From: Bacteroidota bacterium
GTDB taxonomy: Bacteria > Bacteroidota > Bacteroidia > Flavobacteriales > Flavobacteriaceae
Length of the DNA: 64,000 nt
Direction of reading: 5' to 3'
Assembly (NCBI GenBank): GCA_947447375.1
Contig: CANFJB010000010.1
Span: 1-64,000, forward strand
Part shown: positions 25,324-32,352 of the stretch, piece after piece
How the letters are laid out: the number at the start of each line of letters is the position of its first letter
Numbering within the stretch: position 1 is the first letter of the stretch
Made by a program: the position numbers and the translations under genes
The notes under the pieces: model-generated
The model's database searches: none
Told to the model about the DNA's origin: nothing
What the model saw: only the letters and a program-made list of their open reading frames with translations

Positions 25324-25511
25324 ATTTATTTTTCAATTGTATTAAAAAACGCGCAACTTTTAATACCTCATTAATAAATATAATGACTACGTTTACCAAA
25401 ATTACAAACCATTAAAAATAATTCTATGCTGATATCCTTCTTCCTCAATTGCATAATTGCAATCTACTCTTACATTATTCCTAGTCTTTCCAATCGTAAT
25501 TCCTTACTGTT

Positions 25512-25850
25512 ATGATTGATGTAAAACGATATAACGGACAAGAGGAATTCAAAAAAACATTAAAGCTATTGCCAAACGTTCCAACCAACAATGAAATGTC
25601 GGAAAAAACAGGAATGAGTAAAGGCAGTATCTCTAATATTATGAATGGTAAGATTCCACCATCAAAAAAATTCATCGACAAATTCAAAAACGGATTCAAT
25701 TTGGTGGATTGCGATATAAAATACAATCCTACTGAAAACCCCGATGAACTGAAAGACAAACTGATATCTGTATATGAAGTTTCATTAAAATCCGCAGAAA
25801 CAACTATTGAACTGCTTCGGGATAAAATTGATCGTCTAGAAAATAGATAG
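25512..25850 (+). CDS. Small helix-turn-helix (XRE-like) DNA-binding protein
   Basis: A 112-residue protein whose residues 23-62 (NVPTNNEMSEKTGMSKGSIS followed by NIMNGKIPPSKKFIDKF) form a helix-turn-helix of the XRE/Cro type. A C-terminal helix (about 85-112) is likely a coiled coil for dimerisation. The targets are unknown. It is isolated among repeats, and heptamer units begin right after its stop, so a link with the repeats or with a lost mobile element is possible. Confidence 0.7.
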   Translation: MIDVKRYNGQEEFKKTLKLLPNVPTNNEMSEKTGMSKGSISNIMNGKIPPSKKFIDKFKNGFNLVDCDIKYNPTENPDELKDKLISVYEVSLKSAETTIELLRDKIDRLENR

Positions 25851-25969
25851 CTGAGGCTTTAGGCTTTAGGCTGTATGCGAACAACCATAATCTTTAAATC
25901 TTTAAATTCTAAATTTTTCAATTCTAAATTCTTAAATCTAAATTCTTAAATCTTAAATCTTAACCCTAT

Positions 25970-26452
25970 ATGTCATTCACTAATTTCGATTCTCGTCATT
26001 TCAGCGCTGCTGAGAAAACTGCGGTTAACACTGCCCTAGCAAGTATAGAACTTGCTGTTTCTACAAAATTAGCCAACCTCTCTCCTTCCGAACGCCAACA
26101 GTATGGGAGTGTAAACGAGCAAAACAAACTCATTATTAATAAGGTAAAAACCTTCAACGACACCCAACCCGCTTTGAGTAGCCCTGATGTAGATTGGGCT
26201 GAATTCAATAGCGATTTTGACACTCGTGAATTTCTACAAACCGCAGTTATCCGACTACAAAGCCTTATCGACGGACTAGGAAATGCCAAGATCCTACACG
26301 ATTACGACAACTACCAGGCGTCGCTAACCGATTATGACTTCGCAAAATACAAAGCCTCAACGAGTGCGGTAGGATTTCAGACTAAGGTCGCAGAAATGGC
26401 TCAGTTTTTTAGTGGTCGCCCTTCAGGCAGTACTGATACTGCAACGCCATAG
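25970..26452 (+). CDS. Hypothetical helical protein
   Basis: A 160-residue soluble protein, mostly alpha-helical, opening MSFTNFDSRHFSAAEKTAV and ending in a Ser/Thr/Gly tail (SGRPSGSTDTATP). No recognised family. Its base composition is clearly more GC-rich than the neighbouring host genes, suggesting transfer. It lies 120 bases after the XRE-like gene on the same strand and may be paired with it. A long tandem repeat array begins about 10-20 bases after its stop. Confidence 0.6.
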   Translation: MSFTNFDSRHFSAAEKTAVNTALASIELAVSTKLANLSPSERQQYGSVNEQNKLIINKVKTFNDTQPALSSPDVDWAEFNSDFDTREFLQTAVIRLQSLIDGLGNAKILHDYDNYQASLTDYDFAKYKASTSAVGFQTKVAEMAQFFSGRPSGSTDTATP

Positions 26453-26460
26453 GCAAATAA

Positions 26461-26674
26461 GTACTTAATAGTGGTTGCTAACTACTTTAAAGTGGTTGGG
26501 TAACCCCTTTTAAGTGGTCTCAAACCCCTTTTAAGTGGTTGTATAACGTGTTTAAAGTGGTCTTGAACTACTTTAAAGTGGTTAGGTAGCGTATTAAAAG
26601 TGGTCTTGAACCACTTTAAAGTACTTATAGGACGTGTTAAAAGTAGTAAACAACCACTTTAAAGGGGTTATAGG
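26461..26674. repeat. Tandem array of alternating 22- and 21-bp units
   Basis: About ten units read TTAAAGTGGTT/C plus a variable core. Units alternate: a 22-bp form (AAAGTGGTTGTATAACGTG) and a 21-bp form (AAAGTGGTCTTGAACCACT), giving a ~43-bp higher-order repeat. The 21-bp form makes a perfect palindrome AAAGTGGT-CTTGA-ACCACTTT with the start of the next unit. The period is two DNA helical turns. The array lies in a 534-base stretch without genes (26453-26986). Confidence 0.8.
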
Positions 26675-26690
26675 CGGAGTGCATACCGCA

Positions 26691-26880
26691 CGTGGCAATC
26701 AGAAAATTTTCATTGTTTGTATAGATTGCCACGTCGTGCCTCCTCGCAATGACACCTTCGTGCCCGTCATTGCGAGCGGAGTGCAACGGAGCGCGGCAAT
26801 CTGTTGAAGTTCACGTTAGCATCATGAGATTGCTTCGTGCCTCGCAATGACAGCTTAGTGCCTCCTCGCAATGACGAACC
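26691..26880. repeat. Palindromic intergenic repeats (CGTGGCAATC / CTCGCAATGAC type)
   Basis: CGTGGCAATC (26691-26700) is the exact inverse complement of 26724-26733. Next come several copies of CCTCGCAATGAC in both orientations (for example CGTCATTGCGAG at 26766-26777), together with GAGATTGCTTCGTGCCTCGC. These are typical dispersed palindromic repeats. A piece of the same family (ATTGCGAGGCACGAAGCAATC) recurs within the repeat at 35256-35339. Confidence 0.7.
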
Positions 26881-26891
26881 ACCTTTCCTTC

Positions 26892-26927
26892 GCGGCTCCC
26901 TCTCCTTTGGAGAGGGCTGGGGTGAGG
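26892..26927. repeat. Hairpin module GCGGCTCCCTCTCC...GGTGAGG, isolated copy
   Basis: Same sequence as the module of the tandem block at 24753-25323. The inner CCCTCTCC/GGAGAGGG is a perfect stem. It lies ~60 bases before the next gene. Confidence 0.75.
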
Positions 26928-26986
26928 AAATAAACGGGTACGCTGAAAACCGAATAGAGTAAGCAAAACGATTTAATAAATAAAAA

Positions 26987-27610
26987 ATGAAAAAGGTAAT
27001 TTTAACAACAATGATGTTCTGTTCTGTTTATGGGTTTTCTCAAGACTTTAAGTTTGGAGTAAAAGGTGGGTTAAATGTTGCTTCTCAGGACATAACTGTC
27101 CAAGCTTATCAAGGTGTAAATACCTCATTAAAAAATGTTATTGGAATAAATATTGGAGTTTTTGGACAAATTAAAGTTTCAGAAAAGTTTTATTTACAAC
27201 CAGAGTTGTTTTATTCGATGCAAGGTCAAGCATTAGAAATAGTTTATAATGGTCAAAAGGCAACACAAACCCTAGAAGTAAATTATATTGTACTTCCTGT
27301 TATGGCTAAATATTATACAGGAAAAAAATTCAGTATTCAAGCAGGACCACAATTGTCAATGTTAGTAGCTGCAACTGAAAAAATAGATTCTTCAATTTCA
27401 GGTTTACCATCAAGTTCAACTGAATCTAAATCATCTTATAATTCAACCGACTTTGGATTGAATTTTGGTTTGGGCTACGAAATTTCCAAAAATGTTTCAT
27501 TAGCAACGAGATACAATATTGGCTTCAGCGATGTAGAGAAAACAGTTTCCCCAGGAACAAGCGCCTCTAAAAACAGAGTATTCTCAATAGGAGTTGAATA
27601 TAAGTTTTAG
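26987..27610 (+). CDS. Outer-membrane beta-barrel (porin-family) protein
   Basis: A 207-residue protein with a signal peptide (MKKVILTTMMFCSVYGFSQ). The pattern KFGVKGGLNVAS, followed by alternating strands such as YLQPELFYSMQG and FSIQAGPQLSML, is that of the OMP_b-brl family. It ends RVFSIGVEYKF with a C-terminal aromatic, as expected for assembly by BamA. The ligand is unknown. It is monocistronic between repeats. Confidence 0.82.
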   Translation: MKKVILTTMMFCSVYGFSQDFKFGVKGGLNVASQDITVQAYQGVNTSLKNVIGINIGVFGQIKVSEKFYLQPELFYSMQGQALEIVYNGQKATQTLEVNYIVLPVMAKYYTGKKFSIQAGPQLSMLVAATEKIDSSISGLPSSSTESKSSYNSTDFGLNFGLGYEISKNVSLATRYNIGFSDVEKTVSPGTSASKNRVFSIGVEYKF

Positions 27611-27675
27611 TGATTGTGGGTAATTAGCGTTTGTCTTGCTGACCTTATTTCAGCATCTAAACCACCTCCCCTTCT

Positions 27676-27710
27676 CGGCTCCCTCTCCTTTGGAGAGGGC
27701 TGGGGTGAGG
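27676..27710. repeat. Hairpin module copy at the glmM 3' end
   Basis: A further copy of CTCGGCTCCCTCTCC...GGTGAGG, two bases from the glmM stop codon. Its stem could act in 3'-end formation for either convergent gene, but no T-run follows, so it is listed as a repeat. Confidence 0.7.
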
Positions 27711-27712
27711 AT

Positions 27713-29098
27713 TTACCCCACTATCCCTTTTATCTCAGCGATAATTCGAAGTGCTAAAGCATCGGCTTCGTCTTGGGTTTTGGCCTCAGTATAAATACGA
27801 ATTATAGGTTCTGTATTCGACTTACGAAGGTGTACCCAGTTTTCAGCGAAGTCAATTTTCACCCCGTCAATTGTGGTGATATCCTCTGATTTGTATTTTT
27901 CGGTCATGGCAACCAAAATCGCGTCAACGTCTATTTGGGGAGTAAGCTCAATTTTGTTTTTACTCATGTAATATTGTGGATAACTCGCTCGCAATTCCGC
28001 CACAGTTTTCTCTTGATTGGCTAAATACGTTAGGAATAACGCCACGCCTACCAAACTATCGCGACCGTAATGCAACTCTGGGTAAATAATTCCACCGTTG
28101 CCCTCGCCACCAATAATCGCGTTGGTTGCTTTCATTAATTCTACTACATTCACTTCCCCCACGGCACTTGCTTGGTAGGAACCATTGTGCTTGTTGGTAA
28201 TATCGCGTAAAGCTCTTGAAGACGACATATTCGAAACTGTATTTCCAGGAGTTTTACTCAACACATAATCGGCGCAAGCCACCAAAGTATATTCTTCGCC
28301 AAACATTTCACCATCGTTAGAAATAAACGCCAAACGATCCACATCAGGATCAACAACAATTCCGAAGTCGGCTTTTTCTTCTACAACTAATTTACAAATG
28401 TCACCCAAATGTTCCTTTAGCGGTTCTGGGTTATGAGGGAAATGCCCGTTGGGTTCGCAATATAATTTCACCACTTCAACCCCCATTTGCTCAAGCAATT
28501 TAGGAATTATGATTCCCCCAGAAGAGTTCACAGCATCAACAACGACTTTGTATTTGCGTTTAGCGACAATTTCAACATCTACTAAAGGCAGGTTTAAAAC
28601 TTCGTCAACGTGAATATCCATGTAGGCTTCGTTTTCAGAAATTGTACCTAAATCATCCACTTCAGAAAAGACAAACGATTCGTCTTCAGCGATTTTTAAA
28701 ATCAATTCTCCTTCAGCAGCGCTCAGGAACTCCCCTTTGCTATTCAATAATTTTAGGGCGTTCCATTGCTTCGGATTGTGAGAAGCAGTTAGGATAATAC
28801 CACCATCGGCTTTCTCTAACGGAACTGCAATTTCAACTGTGGGAGTCGTTGACAAACCTAAATCGATGATGTCAATTCCCAATCCTATTAATGTATTGGT
28901 AATTAAATTGTGAATCATAGGGCCCGAAATTCTGGCATCGCGACCTACAACCACCGTTAATTTTTCTTTATTGCTATTGTTTTTAAGGAATGTTCCATAG
29001 GCCGAAGCAAATTTTACTGCGTCAACTGGCGTTAAATTATCACCTACTACCCCACCTATAGTGCCACGAATTCCTGAAATTGATTTTATTAAAGTCAT
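27713..29098 (-). CDS. glmM: Phosphoglucosamine mutase / phosphohexomutase
   Basis: A 461-residue alpha-D-phosphohexomutase. The catalytic phosphoserine loop is TASHNPKQWNALKL (S106), the metal-binding loop VDPDVDRLAF, the sugar-binding loop GEGNGGIIYPE, and the phosphate-binding loop RKSNTEPIIRIY near the C-terminus. In Bacteroidetes this gene supplies glucosamine-1-phosphate for peptidoglycan and lipopolysaccharide. Phosphomannomutase activity cannot be excluded from sequence alone. Codon usage and GC are higher than in the AT-rich accessory genes. Confidence 0.88.
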   Translation of the reverse strand: MTLIKSISGIRGTIGGVVGDNLTPVDAVKFASAYGTFLKNNSNKEKLTVVVGRDARISGPMIHNLITNTLIGLGIDIIDLGLSTTPTVEIAVPLEKADGGIILTASHNPKQWNALKLLNSKGEFLSAAEGELILKIAEDESFVFSEVDDLGTISENEAYMDIHVDEVLNLPLVDVEIVAKRKYKVVVDAVNSSGGIIIPKLLEQMGVEVVKLYCEPNGHFPHNPEPLKEHLGDICKLVVEEKADFGIVVDPDVDRLAFISNDGEMFGEEYTLVACADYVLSKTPGNTVSNMSSSRALRDITNKHNGSYQASAVGEVNVVELMKATNAIIGGEGNGGIIYPELHYGRDSLVGVALFLTYLANQEKTVAELRASYPQYYMSKNKIELTPQIDVDAILVAMTEKYKSEDITTIDGVKIDFAENWVHLRKSNTEPIIRIYTEAKTQDEADALALRIIAEIKGIVG

Positions 29099-29178
29099 GA
29101 TTAAATATATTTATGCAAATATAATAATTTGATGTAGGATTAAAGATTCATTTGGAATAAAATTCATAATTTCGGGGA

Positions 29179-29763
29179 ATGAATTTTCTAGCGCACATTT
29201 ACCTTTCTGGGTCCTCAGACTTAATAAAAATTGGCAACTTTATGGCCGATGGAGTTCGTGGAAACCAATACTTGACTTATGATTCTGAAATTCAAAAAGG
29301 AATTGTCCTTCACCGTGCGATAGATACTTTTACAGACGCTCATCCGATATTTCGAAAATGCACCAAACGATTGCACTCGGAATACCACCATTATTCTGGG
29401 GTTATTGTCGATGTATTTTTCGATCACTTTTTAGCTAAAAATTGGAAAACCTATTCTGAAGAATCGCTTGAAAATTTTGTCTCAAATTTTTATACTTCAT
29501 TAACCACTTATGAAAACCATTTAACCGAAAAAGCGAAGATGATGCAACCCTACATGATTGAGCAAAACTGGTTATTGAATTACAGATCCATTGATGGAAT
29601 TGAAAAAATACTTACGCAAATGGACCGACGAACCAAAAACGTTTCGATGATGCGAAATTCTGTCACCGAATTAAAACTTTATTATTCGGAATTTGAACAA
29701 GATTTTACCCATTTCTTTGAAGAATTACGAGCATTTTCTTCAAAAAAATTACTTACTTTGTAA
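29179..29763 (+). CDS. acpH: Acyl-carrier-protein phosphodiesterase family protein
   Basis: A 194-residue protein of the AcpH (DUF479) family, an HD-like fold. Motifs are MNFLAHIYLSG, IGNFMADGVRG, GIVLHRAIDTFTDAHP and YSGVIVDVFFDHFLAKNW, with the conserved His/Asp ligands. The E. coli enzyme removes 4'-phosphopantetheine from ACP. It is followed 20 bases later by the DNA alkylation repair gene on the same strand. Confidence 0.85.
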   Translation: MNFLAHIYLSGSSDLIKIGNFMADGVRGNQYLTYDSEIQKGIVLHRAIDTFTDAHPIFRKCTKRLHSEYHHYSGVIVDVFFDHFLAKNWKTYSEESLENFVSNFYTSLTTYENHLTEKAKMMQPYMIEQNWLLNYRSIDGIEKILTQMDRRTKNVSMMRNSVTELKLYYSEFEQDFTHFFEELRAFSSKKLLTL

Positions 29764-29782
29764 ATAAAATTTTTTACAATAA

Positions 29783-30451
29783 ATGAGTTTTATTTCACAA
29801 TTAGAAGCTGCTTTCGACCAAAAAAGAAACGAAGAAAATGCCTTTCAAATGAAAAAGTACATGAAAAACTTGTTTTCATTTTATGGTATAAAATCGGAAG
29901 AAAGAAGGGCCATTTTCCAAGATTTACTAAAATCAAACATACAAGAAATTTCTGAAAATTATAGAGAAATCGCATTGACTTTATTGAAAGAGGAATTTCG
30001 TGAATTGCATTATTGCGGAATTGAAATTCTGATTAAAAATTTGAAAAAAAACTATCAAAAAGACGATGTTAAATTGATAGAAACCTTTTTGATAACCAAT
30101 TCTTGGTGGGACAGCGTGGATACTATTTCGAAATATCTATTGGGGCAATATTTAATTGAATTCCCAAAAGAAACCGAAAAAGTAATAGAACGCTTTTCAA
30201 ATTCCGAGAATAGGTGGTTGAATCGAAGCGCCATTATTTTCCAATTGGGCTATAAAAAGAATACCAATCACGAATTGCTATTTTCAGAATGTGTAAAACA
30301 CTCTCAATCGAAAGATTTTTTTATCCAAAAGGCAATCGGCTGGGCTTTAAGAGAATACGGAAGCGTAAATCCAGGTTTGGTACTGAATTTTGTAAATAAC
30401 ACCGATTTGAAACCGTTGAGCAGAAAAGAAGCCATAAGAAAATTGATATAA
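29783..30451 (+). CDS. DNA alkylation repair (AlkD-like) HEAT-repeat protein
   Basis: A 222-residue all-helical protein. SFYGIKSEERR, NSWWDSVDTISKYLLG (the WWDxVD motif) and ENRWLNRSAIIFQLGY, then FFIQKAIGWALREYG, mark the AlkD family, which excises alkylated bases using stacked HEAT-like repeats. The key Trp and Asp of the WWDSVD stretch are present. It probably shares a transcript with the AcpH-like gene. Confidence 0.88.
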   Translation: MSFISQLEAAFDQKRNEENAFQMKKYMKNLFSFYGIKSEERRAIFQDLLKSNIQEISENYREIALTLLKEEFRELHYCGIEILIKNLKKNYQKDDVKLIETFLITNSWWDSVDTISKYLLGQYLIEFPKETEKVIERFSNSENRWLNRSAIIFQLGYKKNTNHELLFSECVKHSQSKDFFIQKAIGWALREYGSVNPGLVLNFVNNTDLKPLSRKEAIRKLI

Positions 30452-30489
30452 CAATATAATAAAAGTAATTTCGCACCTTACTAAACACA

Positions 30490-32274
30490 ATGCTGAAAAG
30501 AATCGTATATAAATTGGAGTCTGCTGTGGGATGGGCGCAATCAAAACTGACAGAAAAACAGTTCATTTTCATGTCGAGCGTATTGGTTGGAATCTCATCG
30601 GCTGCAGCTGTAATTATCTTAAAGAGTTTTGCGCATTCGGTATTTTCATTTGCCACAGAAATCAACGGAATTTTAAAATTGAGTTTCATCAATAGTGTTT
30701 TACCAATTGTAGGAATTCTATTGACGCTATTTGTTGTAAAACGACTTTTAGGCGGTACCATTGAAAAAGGAACGTCACAGATTTTATATGCTGTAGCAAA
30801 AAAATCGAGTATTATTCCGAAAAAACAAATGTATGCGCAAATTGTAACCAGCTCGTTAACAGTTGGTTTAGGAGGTTCTGCGGGTTTGGAAAGTCCCATC
30901 GTTATTACCGGAGCGGCATTTGGATCTAATTATTCACAACGGTATAAATTAAGTTATAAAGACAGAACTTTATTAATAGGTTGCGGCGTTGCGGCAGGAA
31001 TTGCAGCAGCATTTAACGCCCCAATTGCAGGAGTTTTATTTGCAATAGAAGTGCTTTTAGTCGATGTGAGTATTTCAGCATTTACACCAATAATGATTGC
31101 TGCAGCAACAGGCGCTTTAGTTTCTGAAATGGTTTTAGACGAAAGTATTTTGTTAAATTTCGATCAAAAGCAATCGTTCAATTATCACTTTACTCCATAT
31201 TATATTATGCTGGGAATTTTCGCCGGATTTATTGCGGTTTATTATTCTAGGAATTTTCAAAGAGTGGAACACTTTTTCGGAAGATTGAAATTGAGTGCGT
31301 ATAAAAAAGGGATTTTTGGTGCGTCATTATTAGCGATAATCATTTTTGTATTTCCAACATTATTTGGTGAAGGTTATGAAAGTATTCGGACTTTATCAGA
31401 AAATGATCCTGGACAATTATTAGAAAACACGCTATTTAGTGATTTCAGAAACAATAGCTGGGCGTTATTAATTTTCGTTGGTGCTACGATGTTGTTGAAG
31501 GTTTTTGCAACGGGAATTACAATTGGTAGTGGTGGAAACGGAGGAAATTTTGCTCCATCCTTATTTTTAGGCTCTTACACTGGATTTTTCTTTTCGAAAT
31601 TGATTAATTTAACCGGGTTTACCAAGTTGCCAATAAGTAATTTTACTATGGTGGGAATGGCAGGAATATTAAGCGGATTGTTTCATGCACCTTTAACTGC
31701 AATATTTCTAATAGCTGAAATTACTGGTGGTTACGACTTAATGATACCGCTGATGATTGTTTCTTCAATTAGTTTTGCAATTTCAAAAAGATTTGAAAAA
31801 CACTCTTTGGATGTGAAAAATTTAGCTCGAAAAGGAAATGCATTTACAAGTAATAAAGACACTAATATTTTAGCCACTTTAGATATAAATTCTATTATTC
31901 AAACCGATTATTTAACGGTTAAATTGGAAAATAATTTGTTGGCTTTGGTTGAGTTAATTTCCCACTCAGATCAGGTAGTTTTTGCAGTAGTTAATGACGA
32001 GAGGGAATTAATTGGTGTGATTTATTTTAATGAAATTCGCGAAATTATTTTCAGCGATTTCAAGGTAAAATACACACCGATAAACGAAGTTATGCATCCT
32101 CCGAAAGAAATTATCTACCCAACGGATAGCATGGAAACGGTAATGGATAAATTTGAAAAGGCCAAAGTCGTTTTCCTACCGGTGATTAAAAATGGAAAAT
32201 ACCACGGGTTTATCTCCAAATCGAATGCGCTTGAAGCCTATCGAAGTATGTTGAAAACAATGACAATTGAGTAA
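30490..32274 (+). CDS. CLC-family chloride channel/transporter with CBS domains
   Basis: A 594-residue membrane protein. The ~430-residue CLC core contains GLGGSAGLESPIVITGAA, the equivalent of the GKEGP motif with its gating Glu. GSGGNGGNFAPSLFLG is the GxFxP motif. AGILSGLFHAPLTAIFLIAEITGGYDLM is split across two helices. Two C-terminal CBS domains follow at about 455-590 (IIQTDYLTVKLE...FLPVIKNGKYHGFISKSNALEAY). CBS pairs bind adenine nucleotides and gate such channels. It exchanges or conducts chloride or another anion. It starts 38 bases after the alkylation repair gene. Confidence 0.92.
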   Translation: MLKRIVYKLESAVGWAQSKLTEKQFIFMSSVLVGISSAAAVIILKSFAHSVFSFATEINGILKLSFINSVLPIVGILLTLFVVKRLLGGTIEKGTSQILYAVAKKSSIIPKKQMYAQIVTSSLTVGLGGSAGLESPIVITGAAFGSNYSQRYKLSYKDRTLLIGCGVAAGIAAAFNAPIAGVLFAIEVLLVDVSISAFTPIMIAAATGALVSEMVLDESILLNFDQKQSFNYHFTPYYIMLGIFAGFIAVYYSRNFQRVEHFFGRLKLSAYKKGIFGASLLAIIIFVFPTLFGEGYESIRTLSENDPGQLLENTLFSDFRNNSWALLIFVGATMLLKVFATGITIGSGGNGGNFAPSLFLGSYTGFFFSKLINLTGFTKLPISNFTMVGMAGILSGLFHAPLTAIFLIAEITGGYDLMIPLMIVSSISFAISKRFEKHSLDVKNLARKGNAFTSNKDTNILATLDINSIIQTDYLTVKLENNLLALVELISHSDQVVFAVVNDERELIGVIYFNEIREIIFSDFKVKYTPINEVMHPPKEIIYPTDSMETVMDKFEKAKVVFLPVIKNGKYHGFISKSNALEAYRSMLKTMTIE

Positions 32275-32337
32275 ATTGAAGTTCAAGTATTAACAAAATC
32301 TTGATAAGCGTTGTATCGAAAGTTAAAATCAAAATGG

Positions 32338-32345
32338 TAACTTTG
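32338..32345 (+). promoter_or_regulatory. -7 element of uvrA
   Basis: TAACTTTG matches TAnnTTTG, only 7 bases before the ATG at 32353, with a TTG 24 bases upstream (32311-32313). If used, transcription begins at or beside the start codon, or the next ATG (32362, MLEKDNTIEVLG) is the real start. Confidence 0.4.
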
Positions 32346-32352
32346 CGTTTTG

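Noticed and set aside
26461..26674. CRISPR array
   Set aside because: Units are contiguous 21/22-bp degenerate repeats without unique spacers, and no cas genes are present.
30321..30899. 192-codon minus-strand frame
   Set aside because: It spans the end of the AlkD-like gene and the start of the CLC gene on the opposite strand; both of those are certain.
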